From Ornithoclostridium sp944380285 (GTDB lineage Bacteria; Bacillota; Clostridia; Christensenellales; UBA3700): a stretch of 64,000 nucleotides of DNA. Made by a program: the position numbers and the translations under genes. Positions 1 through 8,516 of this stretch are shown piece by piece; position 1 is the stretch's first letter, and every line of letters starts with the position of its first letter. The notes under the pieces were generated by a model, which was not told the origin of the DNA, made no database searches, and saw only the letters and a list, made by a program, of their open reading frames with translations. Where the stretch lies: NCBI GenBank assembly GCA_963931165.1, contig OZ006985.1:744001-808000 (forward strand), read 5' to 3'.

Positions 1-575
1 TGATATGCCGCCATCCTCTTTTGGGCGGCGTACAGCTTGTCAAACGGGAGCTCTCTGCCTATCGCCTTGCACACCTCGGCAAGGCAAGCCGCCGTCGCCG
101 CGCGCGACGCGTCGGTGAAGGGCAGCACCTCTTTGGCGTGAAAACGCGCCCCGTCCCCTCTGTCGCGCAGGAAGAGAATGCGGTCGATCGCCGACTCCTG
201 CAGCATGTGCAGAGAGGGATAGAGGTCGGGTTTGAAAAAACGGCGCATATAGTTAGCCGCGTCGTGCGCCATCAGGGGGTGTATCTCTCTGTCCACGCAA
301 TAGTGCGAGACATAGCCGAGACAGTAGGCGGCAAAGTCCGCGCTGCCCGAAGAAGCGCAAAGCCGCGCGAGAGAGCAAAATTGCTCATACACCGCGCAGG
401 CGTGGACGCGCCCCGCCGTGCCGCGGTATTTGCCGAAGATATAGAAGAGCAGGTCGGGTCCCTGCGCGCCGGCGAGGAAGATCTCCCGCCTACCGTCGAC
501 AAGATCGCGACCGCGTTCGCTCAGATCGTTTGCCGCGCGAAGCGCGCAGCGGTAGTGAGTGTAGTAGGATGCCAT
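1..575 (-). CDS. Zinc-dependent phospholipase C-like protein (partial, C-terminus beyond window)
   Basis: I translated this directly; it runs off the left edge after about 191 codons. It begins MASYYTHYRCA and contains AGAQGPDLLFY followed by a run of His/Asp residues (SHYCVDREIHPLMAHD), the pattern of the Zn-dependent PLC fold (PF00882-like), in which such residues bind zinc. Family members hydrolyse phospholipids or have unknown roles; activity here is inferred only. The start codon at 575 has no Shine-Dalgarno site. A promoter (TTGCAT, 17 bp, TATAAT) ends only 9 bp upstream, so the mRNA is probably leaderless or nearly so. Confidence 0.72.
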   Translation of the reverse strand, partial: MASYYTHYRCALRAANDLSERGRDLVDGRREIFLAGAQGPDLLFYIFGKYRGTAGRVHACAVYEQFCSLARLCASSGSADFAAYCLGYVSHYCVDREIHPLMAHDAANYMRRFFKPDLYPSLHMLQESAIDRILFLRDRGDGARFHAKEVLPFTDASRAATAACLAEVCKAIGRELPFDKLYAAQKRMAAY

Positions 576-584
576 AACAATAAA

Positions 585-613
585 ATTATAACATGTTCGC
601 GCCGCCAATGCAA
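585..613 (-). promoter_or_regulatory. Promoter of the PLC-like gene (near-leaderless)
   Basis: On the minus strand TTGCAT (613-608), a 17-bp spacer and TATAAT (590-585). The expected start of transcription, about 578, falls at the ATG (575). It overlaps the 5' flank of the rightward gene at 635. Confidence 0.7.
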
Positions 614-634
614 ACGGGCGGCGCGCGGAGGAAA

Positions 635-1750
635 ATGAAATATCTCTTTTTCGATACCGAATGCGCGAATTGCTTTGACAGAACGGGCAAACTGTTCAGC
701 ATAGGCTTCGTGCTGACCGACGAGAACTTCAATGTGTCGGAGCCGCGCGAGGACATCCTCATCAACCCCGACGCGCCGTTCGATTGGTTCGTCGTCCGCA
801 AGATGATGGCGTACGATCGGCGCATCTTCAAGACAAAGCCCAAGTTCGACGACGTGTTCCCGAGGCTGGTCGAGTTGCTCGACGGCGCGATCGCGGTCGG
901 ATTCAACACCGCCGCGGACGTCGTCTATCTGCTGGACGAGTGCAACCGCTACAAGCTGGATCCGCCCAAGATACGCTTTTTCGACGTGCAGCTCTGGGAA
1001 CAAAAACTGTCCGAACGCCAAAACGTGTGCAGGCTCGCCGCCGCATACGAGACGTGGTGCGGAATGGAGGCGCACGACGCCCACCGCAGCGATATGGACG
1101 CCGAGATGACGATGAACGTCGCCAAGGCGATGTGCGCGCGCCTCGGTATAAACATGGACGAGGCGGTCGCAGCCAATCCCGACTTTCAGGGCGAGACGGA
1201 GGGCTTTTACTACGCTTACAGCACAGATGAGATGCGCGATTCGCGGGACAAGACTCCGCGCCCGCACTACCGCAAGGTCAAGCCGGGACAGGAGAATTTC
1301 TGCCTGCGCGGCAGCCGAAATTACGAGATGTTCATGCGCTTTGCCGAGGACATCAACAAGCGCAACGACGGCAAAAAGGTCTGCCTTTCGGACAACCTCG
1401 AGAGCTTTGATTACGACAGGGCGATGAGGGCGCTGACCCGTATCGACGCCGCCGGCATGGGATATACGTTCAAGCCCTCGGAGGCGGCGGTCTATGTGTC
1501 GCTGGCGCGTGAGGACGAGACGGGCAAGATGCGCAAGTGCTCCAAGTTCAATCGCGCAAGAAGGCTCGCAAAAGAGGGCGCGATCGAGATGATGACCGCC
1601 GACGAGTTCGAAAGTGCCTATCCCTTGCCCGAGGGGGCAAACCTCGACTGGGACCGCTTCGACAAGCCCGAGTTCGCGCGGGAAGTCAAACGCAAAAAAC
1701 GCAAGAGACGCAAAAACAACGATCCGACAAAACAGGGCTCTCATCGTTGA
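635..1750 (+). CDS. DEDD-family 3'-5' exonuclease-like protein
   Basis: 371 aa. Start at 635 is chosen because GGAGG lies just upstream; an in-frame ATG at 593 has no such site. The N-terminal half carries the three motifs of the DnaQ/DEDD exonuclease fold: FDTEC near residue 6 (Exo I, DxE), NTAADVVYLLDEC near residue 100 (Exo II) and HRSDMDAE near residue 150 (Exo III, HxxxD). The family removes nucleotides from 3' ends of DNA or RNA using two metal ions. The C-terminal 180 residues (from about 190) match no domain I recognise and end in a very basic tail (KRKKRKRRK), suggesting nucleic-acid binding. The stop codon overlaps the -35 box of the next gene. Confidence 0.75.
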   Translation: MKYLFFDTECANCFDRTGKLFSIGFVLTDENFNVSEPREDILINPDAPFDWFVVRKMMAYDRRIFKTKPKFDDVFPRLVELLDGAIAVGFNTAADVVYLLDECNRYKLDPPKIRFFDVQLWEQKLSERQNVCRLAAAYETWCGMEAHDAHRSDMDAEMTMNVAKAMCARLGINMDEAVAANPDFQGETEGFYYAYSTDEMRDSRDKTPRPHYRKVKPGQENFCLRGSRNYEMFMRFAEDINKRNDGKKVCLSDNLESFDYDRAMRALTRIDAAGMGYTFKPSEAAVYVSLAREDETGKMRKCSKFNRARRLAKEGAIEMMTADEFESAYPLPEGANLDWDRFDKPEFAREVKRKKRKRRKNNDPTKQGSHR

Positions 1751-1775
1751 CAAAGCGAGAAAGACGTGATAGAAT
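1747..1775 (+). promoter_or_regulatory. Consensus promoter for the gene at 1846
   Basis: TTGACA (1747-1752), 17 bp, TAGAAT (1770-1775). The -35 overlaps the stop codon of the exonuclease gene. Expected +1 near 1782. Confidence 0.75.
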
Positions 1776-1786
1776 GAAGATGTAGA

Positions 1787-1822
1787 TTTGGGCGGCAAAA
1801 CCGCGTGGTTTTGCCGCCCAAA
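1787..1822 (+). promoter_or_regulatory. 16-bp perfect 5'-leader hairpin
   Basis: Arms 1787-1802 and 1807-1822 are perfect inverted repeats around a GCGT loop. The hairpin starts about 5 nt after the predicted +1 and ends 9 nt before the AAAAGGAGG ribosome site. No T-tract follows, so it reads better as a stabilising leader stem (or regulator-binding stem) than as a terminator for the upstream gene. Confidence 0.6.
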
Positions 1823-1845
1823 GTATATCAAAAAGGAGGATCTTT

Positions 1846-2367
1846 ATGGCAAAGAGGAAAGCTAAAAAGCGCATTTCGACATTGACGATCGTCATGCTGG
1901 TCGTCGCTCTCGTCGGCGCGGCGCTCGCCGTCGTCGGTCTGTTCACCGATTGGACGCATCAACAGGGTGAGGCGCTCGGCGGACTCATAGAAGGCAAGAC
2001 GGAGAGCATGACGCTCGAGGATTGGGCTGAGATGAACGATTGGGAAAATCCGCCCGAATATTCGCTGGTGATGCAGCTGTTTGCGTGGATCGCCGGTATC
2101 CTCACCGTCGCCGGCTTTGCGCTGGTGCTCGTCAGACTTTTGATCAACATAGGCTTGATCAGATTGCTGGGCAAGATCGCCGGCATAGGCGCGATCCTGT
2201 GCGGCATCCTCGCGTTGGTGTTCACCTTCCTTGCGGCGGACGCGTTTGTAGGCGTCGATTTGGGGAGCATCGCAAACGTGGAGACGACGCTGTCGTACGG
2301 CGCGTATCTGCTCGCCGCCGGCTCGGTCGTCGGAGGCGTGGGAGCGTTGGTCGGCTCGAAGAAGTGA
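1846..2367 (+). CDS. Four-helix membrane protein of unknown function
   Basis: 173 aa. After a basic start (MAKRKAKKR) there is a membrane helix at about 11-33, a 45-residue polar loop rich in Glu/Trp that is probably extracytoplasmic, then three hydrophobic helices (about 78-103, 105-130, 148-170) and a C-terminal SKK. I recognise no family. It has its own promoter, leader hairpin and AAAAGGAGG site, and a terminator follows at 2384, so it is monocistronic. Confidence 0.7.
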   Translation: MAKRKAKKRISTLTIVMLVVALVGAALAVVGLFTDWTHQQGEALGGLIEGKTESMTLEDWAEMNDWENPPEYSLVMQLFAWIAGILTVAGFALVLVRLLINIGLIRLLGKIAGIGAILCGILALVFTFLAADAFVGVDLGSIANVETTLSYGAYLLAAGSVVGGVGALVGSKK

Positions 2368-2383
2368 CGGAGACAGATCGAAG

Positions 2384-2414
2384 AGAAGGGCGCCGCAGGG
2401 CGTTCTTCTTTTTT
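2384..2414 (+). terminator. Intrinsic terminator
   Basis: Stem 2384-2394 with 2399-2409 (11 pairs including two G-U) followed by TTTTTT. It closes the unit of the membrane protein at 1846. Confidence 0.75.
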
Positions 2415-2434
2415 GCGAAAAATGCGCAAAAACA

Positions 2435-2463
2435 TTGAAAAGTCAAAAGCGATGTGTTATAAT
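2435..2463 (+). promoter_or_regulatory. Promoter for the YbjN-like gene
   Basis: TTGAAA (2435-2440), 17 bp, TATAAT (2458-2463). The predicted +1 at about 2470 is followed immediately by a 5-bp hairpin with a GAAA tetraloop (2471-2484), then AAAGGAGG. Confidence 0.75.
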
Positions 2464-2498
2464 ATCGATGGTCGCGAAAGCGGCAAAGGAGGAAAATC

Positions 2499-2969
2499 AT
2501 GGAAACAAAACAGTCTCTTTACTCGAAATTTTGCGGATATTTGGATTCGATCGGATTCAAATACGATCGCGACGACGAAAAGTGCGCGGTCGAAACGGGA
2601 GTGCAGGGCGACGATCTGCCGATGCGCTTTCATATCACCTTTGACGACAAGCCGCTCAGGATGTGGATGTGGTCGATGCTGCCCGCCGCGGTGCGCGACG
2701 GCAAGAGGATGGCGGCGTGCGCGATCGCGGTGCACAAGGTCAACTCGGAGATGTTTTTGGGCAACTTCGACATGGATCCCGAGAACGGCACGATAGGATA
2801 TGAACTGACCACGCTGTTCGAGGGGTGCAACGTCGAGGATCCTCAAGCCGCGTTCGGCACGATAGTCGCCGTCGTCACGAGCTATATCGACAAGTACAAC
2901 GAAAAGATCGCGGCTCTTGCGATGGGCATGATCGATCTGGACGAGTTTATGAAGAAGATAGCAGATTGA
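2499..2969 (+). CDS. YbjN-domain-like protein
   Basis: 156 aa, soluble, acidic. The order of an N-terminal helix (SLYSKFCGYLDSIGFKY), strands around MRFHITFDDKPLRMWMW, a helix (MAACAIAVHKVN), strands (EMFLGNFDMDPENGTIGYEL) and a long C-terminal helix resembles the YbjN / type III chaperone-like fold, in which proteins bind other proteins. The assignment is by pattern only and no partner is evident. AAAGGAGG precedes the start, and the gene is monocistronic between its own promoter and the terminator at 3015. Confidence 0.55.
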   Translation: METKQSLYSKFCGYLDSIGFKYDRDDEKCAVETGVQGDDLPMRFHITFDDKPLRMWMWSMLPAAVRDGKRMAACAIAVHKVNSEMFLGNFDMDPENGTIGYELTTLFEGCNVEDPQAAFGTIVAVVTSYIDKYNEKIAALAMGMIDLDEFMKKIAD

Positions 2970-3014
2970 CGCGAAAAAATTTTTGGCGTCGGGCTGAGGC
3001 AAGACCTCGCAGAG

Positions 3015-3068
3015 AATACGTTTTTTGCGACCTGTATCGGGTTTTCGGGCGCAAAGGACGTATTTTTT
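3015..3068 (+). terminator. Intrinsic terminator before the pyr operon
   Basis: Arms 3015-3029 and 3050-3064 form 15 pairs (two G-U) and are followed by a T-run to 3068. It ends the YbjN-like unit. An attenuator role for pyr is less likely because the probable pyr promoter lies further right. Confidence 0.7.
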
Positions 3069-3170
3069 CGCCCCCAAGCGCTCCGCGTGCCGCACGAGCA
3101 TGCGCGCGCTTTTGCTTTATTTTTGCGCGCATATGTGATATTATATTACAAACGACATTCGGAGAGTGTT

Positions 3171-4085
3171 ATGCTGCAAGACTTTTTGAAGATGAAAGAC
3201 GTCTCGAAAGAGACCCTTCAAGCGCTGCTCGATTCCGCGTTCGAGATGAAGCGCCGTATCCTGTCCGCCGACAAGTTTTCGGACGAGCTCAAGGGCAAGA
3301 TGGTCGCGACGCTGTTCTATGAAAACAGCACGCGCACGCGCACTTCGTTCGAGGACGCGTGCAAGTATCTGGGCGCGACCGTCGCGAGCCTCGACGTCGC
3401 GACTTCGAGCGTGCAAAAGGGCGAGTCGCTGATCGACACCGCAAAGACCATCGAGGCGATGGGCACCGACGCGATCGTCATCCGCCACTCCGTCTCGGGC
3501 GCGCCGCAATTGGTCGCGGACAACGTCGACATCCCCGTCGTCAACGCCGGCGACGGTCTGCACGCGCATCCCACGCAGGCGCTTCTCGACCTGTTCACGA
3601 TCGTCGAGCGCTTCGGCAAGGTCGAAGGGCTGACCGTCGCGATCATCGGCGACATCAAGCACAGCCGCGTTGCGCGCAGCAATATGGAGAGCTTGACGAC
3701 GATGGGCGCAAAGGTCAAAGTATTCGCGCCGCCGACGATGCTCCCCCTCGGCATAGAGAGGATGAAGTGCACCGTCTGCAAGACCATCGAAGAGGCGTTC
3801 GAGGGCTCGGACGCGGTGATGGGACTGCGCATTCAATTGGAGAGGCAACAGGTCGGACTCTTCCCGAGTTACGGAGAATATACCGCGTTCTTCGGCATCA
3901 CCGACGCGCGGATGAAGCTCGCAAACAAGGGCGCGGTCGTCCTGCATCCCGGTCCCGTCAACAGGGGCGTCGAGCTCGCCTATGACGTGCTCGACAAGGA
4001 CTATTGCCTCAAAGACGTCCAGGTCACCAACGGAGTCGCGACCAGAATGGCGCTGCTCAAAATGCTTCTCGGAGGGAAACAATGA
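3171..4085 (+). CDS. pyrB: Aspartate carbamoyltransferase
   Basis: 304 aa, the normal length of the catalytic chain. It joins carbamoyl phosphate to aspartate, the committed step of pyrimidine synthesis, in the cytosol. Carbamoyl-phosphate motif STRTR at 53-57, HPTQALLDL near 127, GDIKHSRVARSN and HPGPVNRGVE near the C-terminus are all present. Start chosen at 3171, 5 bp after CGGAGAG; a longer in-frame reading from 3087 lacks homology. No pyrI regulatory chain is seen. The stop overlaps the pyrC start (ATGA). Upstream, ATGCGCGC (3100) and GCGCGCAT (3124) form an inverted repeat that could bind a regulator. Confidence 0.96.
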   Translation: MLQDFLKMKDVSKETLQALLDSAFEMKRRILSADKFSDELKGKMVATLFYENSTRTRTSFEDACKYLGATVASLDVATSSVQKGESLIDTAKTIEAMGTDAIVIRHSVSGAPQLVADNVDIPVVNAGDGLHAHPTQALLDLFTIVERFGKVEGLTVAIIGDIKHSRVARSNMESLTTMGAKVKVFAPPTMLPLGIERMKCTVCKTIEEAFEGSDAVMGLRIQLERQQVGLFPSYGEYTAFFGITDARMKLANKGAVVLHPGPVNRGVELAYDVLDKDYCLKDVQVTNGVATRMALLKMLLGGKQ

Positions 4086-5344
4086 TCGTCATCAAAGGCG
4101 CCGACCTGTTCGGCAAAACGGTAGATATAGCCGTCGACGGAGACCGCGTCGCCGAGGTCGGCGACGTCAAAGCGCCCAAGGGGGCGACGGTCGTCGACGC
4201 GAGAGGTCTGACGGCGCTGCCCGCGTTCGTCGACATGCACGTCCACCTGCGCGAGCCCGGTTTCGAGTACAAAGAGGACATCGAGAGCGGCTGCCGCGCC
4301 GCGGTCGCCGGAGGGTTTGCGGCTGTGTGCTGCATGCCCAACACCAAGCCCGTGACCGACAACAAATATATCGTCAAATACGTCAAGACTCGCGCCGAAG
4401 AGGTGGGGCTTGCAAAGGTCTATCCCATCGCCGCGATCACCGTCGGACAAGAGGGCAAACAGATCGCAGAGCTGGGCAAACTCAAAGCCGCCGGCGCGGT
4501 CGCGTTCTCGGACGACGGAAGACCTGTCGAAAACGCGCAGACGATGCGCGTCGCGCTCGAATACGCAAAGCAGTTCGACGCGCTGCTGATCAGCCATTGC
4601 GAAGAGCTCTCGCTCGTCGCGGGAGGGGTGATCAACGAGGGATATATCGCCTCGGAAGCGGGCTATCGCGGCATCACAAGGGCGAGCGAAGAGGTGATGG
4701 TTGCGCGCGAGATCGTGCTCGCCGACGCGCTGTCGACAAAGGTGCACATCGCGCACATCAGCACGGAGGGGAGCGCAAGGCTCATCCGCGACGCAAAGCG
4801 CGCCGGCATCAGGGTCAGCTGCGAGACCTGCCCCCACTACTTCGCCGCGACCGACGAGCTCGCCGCAAACGGCGACCCGATGGCGAAGGTCAATCCGCCG
4901 CTGCGCGAGGAGAGGGACAGAGAGGCGATCGTGCGTGCGATACAGGACGGCACCGTCGACGCGATCGTCACCGACCACGCGCCGCACGCCGCGCACGAAA
5001 AGGGCGCGCTGAACGACGCCGCCAACGGCATAAGCGGACTCGAGACCTCGTTCGCGCTGTCGTACACATATCTGGTGAAGAGCGGCGCGATCACGCTGCA
5101 AAAACTGTCGCAATTGATGACCGAAAACCCGGCAAGGCTGGTCGGCGTCCCCTGCGGCAGGATAGAAAAGGGAGGACTTGCGGACATCGTGCTGGTCGAC
5201 CTCGGCGAGCAGTTCGAGATCGAGCCCGAGCGCTTCTTCTCCAAGGGCAAAAATACCCCGTTCAAGGGCCGCAAGGTCTTCGGCAGGGTCAAGATGACTA
5301 TGGTCGAAGGAAAAATCAAATTCAAGGACGGTGAAATATGCTGA
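4082..5344 (+). CDS. pyrC: Dihydroorotase
   Basis: 420 aa, type I (long) form. It cyclises carbamoyl aspartate to dihydroorotate. Zinc-binding HVHLR at 53-57, plus the ligand segments SDDGRPV, SHCEE, AHIST and VTDHAPHA in family order, indicate an intact amidohydrolase site. It starts within the pyrB stop (ATGA) and overlaps pyrF by 7 bp, so translation is probably coupled. Confidence 0.96.
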   Translation: MIVIKGADLFGKTVDIAVDGDRVAEVGDVKAPKGATVVDARGLTALPAFVDMHVHLREPGFEYKEDIESGCRAAVAGGFAAVCCMPNTKPVTDNKYIVKYVKTRAEEVGLAKVYPIAAITVGQEGKQIAELGKLKAAGAVAFSDDGRPVENAQTMRVALEYAKQFDALLISHCEELSLVAGGVINEGYIASEAGYRGITRASEEVMVAREIVLADALSTKVHIAHISTEGSARLIRDAKRAGIRVSCETCPHYFAATDELAANGDPMAKVNPPLREERDREAIVRAIQDGTVDAIVTDHAPHAAHEKGALNDAANGISGLETSFALSYTYLVKSGAITLQKLSQLMTENPARLVGVPCGRIEKGGLADIVLVDLGEQFEIEPERFFSKGKNTPFKGRKVFGRVKMTMVEGKIKFKDGEIC

Positions 5345-6240
5345 TCGACAGACTTATCGACAAGATCAAAGAGAAGGACAACCCGTCGGTGGCGGGGCTC
5401 GATACCTGCATCGACTATCTGCCCGACGACGTGCGCGGCAAGTGCGAGACGCTCTATGACGCGGCGAAGTACATCACGGACTTCAACTTTGCGCTGATCG
5501 ACGCGATCAAGGACGTCGTCCCCGCGGTCAAGGTGCAGGTCGCCTACTATGAGATGTACGGCGTCGAGGGCATGCGCGCGTTCTCGGATACGCTCGCGTA
5601 TGCGCGTCAGCACGGGCTGTTCACGATCGCCGACGTCAAACGCAACGACATCGGCAGCACCGCTTCCGCTTACAGCAACGCCTACCTCGGCGAGACGGTG
5701 CTCGAGGGCAGCGCGGTCACGCCGTTCGAGAGCGACTTTGTCACCGTCAACGGCTATCTCGGCAGCGACGGCGTCTTGCCGTTCGTCGCCGATTGCAAAA
5801 AGAACGACCGCGGCATCTTCGTCCTCGTCAAGACCTCAAACCCCGGCAGCGGCGAGCTGCAGGACAGGCTGATGGACAACGGCAAGACGCTGTACGAAAA
5901 TATGGCGTGCCTCGTCGACGAGTGGGGCGCGGATCTGCGCGGCAAGTACGGCTATTCGAGCGTCGGCGCGGTCGTCGGCGCGACGCACAGAGCGCAGGCG
6001 GAGGCGATCCGCAAAGCGCACCCGAACCTCTTCTTCCTCATCCCCGGCTACGGGGCGCAGGGCGGAAAGGCGGAGGATCTCGCGGTCTGCTTCCGCGACG
6101 GCATCGGCGGCATCGTCAACTCGTCGCGCGGCATCCTGACCGCGTACCGCAAGCCGCAATATGCGGGCAAGACGTTCGACGAGGCGGCAAGGCTCGCCGC
6201 GATCGCAATGCGTGAGGACATCGGCAAGTGCATAAGATGA
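5338..6240 (+). CDS. pyrF: Orotidine 5'-phosphate decarboxylase
   Basis: 300 aa, the longer type-2 PyrF found in clostridia. It makes UMP from OMP. The catalytic Asp-Lys segment ADVKRNDIGSTASAY is present, and the N-terminus (SVAGLDTC) fits the substrate-binding Asp of the family. Overlaps pyrC (7 bp) and pyrK (ATGA). Confidence 0.94.
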   Translation: MLIDRLIDKIKEKDNPSVAGLDTCIDYLPDDVRGKCETLYDAAKYITDFNFALIDAIKDVVPAVKVQVAYYEMYGVEGMRAFSDTLAYARQHGLFTIADVKRNDIGSTASAYSNAYLGETVLEGSAVTPFESDFVTVNGYLGSDGVLPFVADCKKNDRGIFVLVKTSNPGSGELQDRLMDNGKTLYENMACLVDEWGADLRGKYGYSSVGAVVGATHRAQAEAIRKAHPNLFFLIPGYGAQGGKAEDLAVCFRDGIGGIVNSSRGILTAYRKPQYAGKTFDEAARLAAIAMREDIGKCIR

Positions 6241-7001
6241 AGGACCGCTCCGCGGTCGTGCTCGCAAACGAGCGCGTCGCCGACGGAGTGATGAAGATGA
6301 CTTTGAAATTCGACGACCTGCCCCAAATCGAGGGCGGTCAGTTCGTGCACGTCCGCGTGCCCGATGGCGCGCATGTGCTCAGAAGACCGTTTTGCATCTG
6401 CGACTTCGACAAAGAGGAGAGGACGATCGACATATGCTACGCCGTCGTCGGCGCAGGCACCGCAAGGCTCGCCGAGGTCAAGCGCATGGAGCGCCTCGAC
6501 GCGCTGCTGCCGCTCGGCAACGGCTATGTCCCCGAGGGCGACAAGGTCTTGCTGATCGGCGGCGGCATGGGCAGCGCGGTGCTTCCGGCGATCGTCACCG
6601 CTCACCCCGACAAGGAGTACACCGTCTGCCTCGGATTCGGCGACGCGTCAAAGGTAGTGCTCGTCGACGAGCTTGAGAAAAAGGGCGCGAAGGTCATCCT
6701 CGCGACCGACAACGGCTCCGCCGGCGAAAAGGGATATGTCACCGACGTCGCCGCGCGCGTCATTCGCGCCGACAGACCGGACGAGATCTTCTGCTGCGGC
6801 CCCGAGATCATCTACAAGATCCTCGCCAAAAAGGAGGAGATCGCCGGCATCCCGACCAAGATCTCGCTCGAACAGCGGATGGGCTGCGGCATCGGCGCCT
6901 GCCTCGTCTGCAATTGCAAGGTCAAACGCGCGGGCGGCGAAGAATATGTCCGCGTCTGCAAGGACGGTCCGGTGTTCGACATCGGGGAGGTGGCGCTGTG
7001 A
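6237..7001 (+). CDS. pyrK: Dihydroorotate dehydrogenase electron-transfer subunit
   Basis: 254 aa. It passes electrons from the PyrD flavin through a 2Fe-2S cluster and FAD to NAD+. FAD site RRPFCICD, NAD site LLIGGGMGSAVL and the C-terminal cluster cysteines (RMGCGIGACLVCNCK ... RVCKDGP) are visible. ATG at 6237 overlaps the pyrF stop; a GTG at 6228 is also in frame. The stop overlaps the pyrD GTG start, which fits their heterotetramer. Confidence 0.95.
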   Translation: MKDRSAVVLANERVADGVMKMTLKFDDLPQIEGGQFVHVRVPDGAHVLRRPFCICDFDKEERTIDICYAVVGAGTARLAEVKRMERLDALLPLGNGYVPEGDKVLLIGGGMGSAVLPAIVTAHPDKEYTVCLGFGDASKVVLVDELEKKGAKVILATDNGSAGEKGYVTDVAARVIRADRPDEIFCCGPEIIYKILAKKEEIAGIPTKISLEQRMGCGIGACLVCNCKVKRAGGEEYVRVCKDGPVFDIGEVAL

Positions 7002-7906
7002 ATACCGCAGTCGAGATAGCGGGAGTCCGCTTCAAAAATCCGATAATCACCGCGAGCGGCACGTTCGGCTTCGGCTCCGAATACGGGGAGTTCTATCCGC
7101 TGAGCGCGCTGGGCGGCATCTGCACCAAGGGGCTGACGATCAACCCCAAACAGGGCAACCCCCCGCCGCGCGCGACCGAAGTTTACGGAGGTATGCTCAA
7201 CGCGGTCGGGCTGCAAAACCCAGGCGTCGAGCACTTCCTCGCGACAGACGACAAACGCCTCGCAGACGAGGACGTCGTCGTCATCGCCAACGTCGCCGGC
7301 GCGACGCTCGAGGACTATATCGCGATCGGGGAGCGCATCAACGACGCGCACGCGCAGATGGTCGAACTCAACATCTCCTGCCCCAACGTCAAACAGGGCG
7401 GGATGGCGTTCGGCGTGCTGCCGTCGTCCGTCGAAAAGGTGACAGCCGCGGTCGTCAAGGTGTGCAAAAAACCGGTGATCACCAAGCTGTCGCCGAACGT
7501 CGCGAACATCGCCGACAACGCCCGCGCCGCAGAGGCGGGAGGAGCGGCGGCGGTCTCGCTGATCAACACCCTCTCGGGCATGGCTGTCAATTGGAAGACG
7601 CGCAGACCCATACTCGCCAACAACAACGGCGGCATGTCCGGTCCCTGCGTCAAGCCGGTCGCGCTCAAAATGGTCTGGGACTGCTTCAACGCGATCCAAA
7701 TACCCGTCATAGGGCTCGGCGGCATCACGTCGTACACCGACGTGCTCGAATTCATGATCTGCGGCGCGCGCGCCGTCCAGGTCGGCACCGCAAACTTTAC
7801 GTCGCCCACCGCGGCGTACGACATCGCCCGCGACCTCGCGGAATATGTCAAACAAAACGATATCGATATCAACGACCTCGTCGGCTCGCTCATTCTCAAC
7901 GGCTGA
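6998..7906 (+). CDS. pyrD: Dihydroorotate dehydrogenase, class 1B catalytic subunit
   Basis: 302 aa, starting at GTG inside the pyrK stop codon (GTGA). It oxidises dihydroorotate to orotate with FMN. NISCPNVKQGG holds the catalytic cysteine typical of class 1, and GLGGITSYTDV plus VQVGTANF are phosphate-binding loops. With adjacent pyrK it forms the NAD-dependent 1B enzyme. Confidence 0.95.
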   Translation: MNTAVEIAGVRFKNPIITASGTFGFGSEYGEFYPLSALGGICTKGLTINPKQGNPPPRATEVYGGMLNAVGLQNPGVEHFLATDDKRLADEDVVVIANVAGATLEDYIAIGERINDAHAQMVELNISCPNVKQGGMAFGVLPSSVEKVTAAVVKVCKKPVITKLSPNVANIADNARAAEAGGAAAVSLINTLSGMAVNWKTRRPILANNNGGMSGPCVKPVALKMVWDCFNAIQIPVIGLGGITSYTDVLEFMICGARAVQVGTANFTSPTAAYDIARDLAEYVKQNDIDINDLVGSLILNG

Positions 7907-7925
7907 CGGTCAAAGGAGTATTTTT

Positions 7926-8516
7926 ATGATGACTACGGAACAGGCTTTGGAGATCTACCGCAAATGCGGAGCCGTGCTCAAAGGGCACTTCAAATTGACC
8001 AGTGGCAGACACGCCGACACCTATATGCAGAGCGCAAAAGTGTTCGTCGACACCGAGTGCAGCGAACAGCTGTGCAAGGCTCTCGTCGAAAAACTCAACG
8101 CTGCGGGCGTCGAGGCGGATATGGTCATTTCGCCCGCGATCGGCGGCATCCTGATGGGGTATGAGGTCGCGCGCCAAATGCGCAAGCCCAATATCTTCGC
8201 CGAGCGCGAGAACGGCGAGATGACGCTGAGAAGAGGCTTCTCTTTCCCCGAAGGCACGCGCTTTGTCGTCACCGAGGACGTCGTCACCACCGGCGGCTCG
8301 GTTAAAGAGGTCATCGCCCTCGTCAGGAAGATGGGCGGCGAGGTCGCCGCGGTCGCGTCTCTCGTCGACCGCAGCAACGGCAAGGTCGACTTCGGCGTCA
8401 AGTTCGTCAACCTCATCAGCATGGACATCACGTCCTACGAGCCGGAAGATTGCCCGCTGTGCAAAGAGGGCAAGATCGAGTTGGTCAAGCCCGGTTCGAG
8501 AGTGTTCAACAAGTGA
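7926..8516 (+). CDS. pyrE: Orotate phosphoribosyltransferase
   Basis: 196 aa. It transfers ribose phosphate from PRPP to orotate. PRPP motif VVTEDVVTTGGS near residue 115 and the N-terminal LTSGRHADTYM are conserved. A CPLCKEGK pair of cysteines lies near the C-terminus, common in the short PyrE form. The 19-bp gap after pyrD holds AAAGGAG; the stop overlaps the next GTG start. Confidence 0.95.
   Translation: MMTTEQALEIYRKCGAVLKGHFKLTSGRHADTYMQSAKVFVDTECSEQLCKALVEKLNAAGVEADMVISPAIGGILMGYEVARQMRKPNIFAERENGEMTLRRGFSFPEGTRFVVTEDVVTTGGSVKEVIALVRKMGGEVAAVASLVDRSNGKVDFGVKFVNLISMDITSYEPEDCPLCKEGKIELVKPGSRVFNK

Noticed and set aside
1787..1822. Intrinsic terminator of the exonuclease gene
   Set aside because: The stem is strong, but it is followed by AAAGTATATC instead of a T-run and lies downstream of a consensus promoter, so a leader stem fits better.
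521..1831. Long antisense frame opposite the exonuclease gene
   Set aside because: Sense strand carries conserved DEDD motifs with GGAGG; the antisense product has no recognisable domain.
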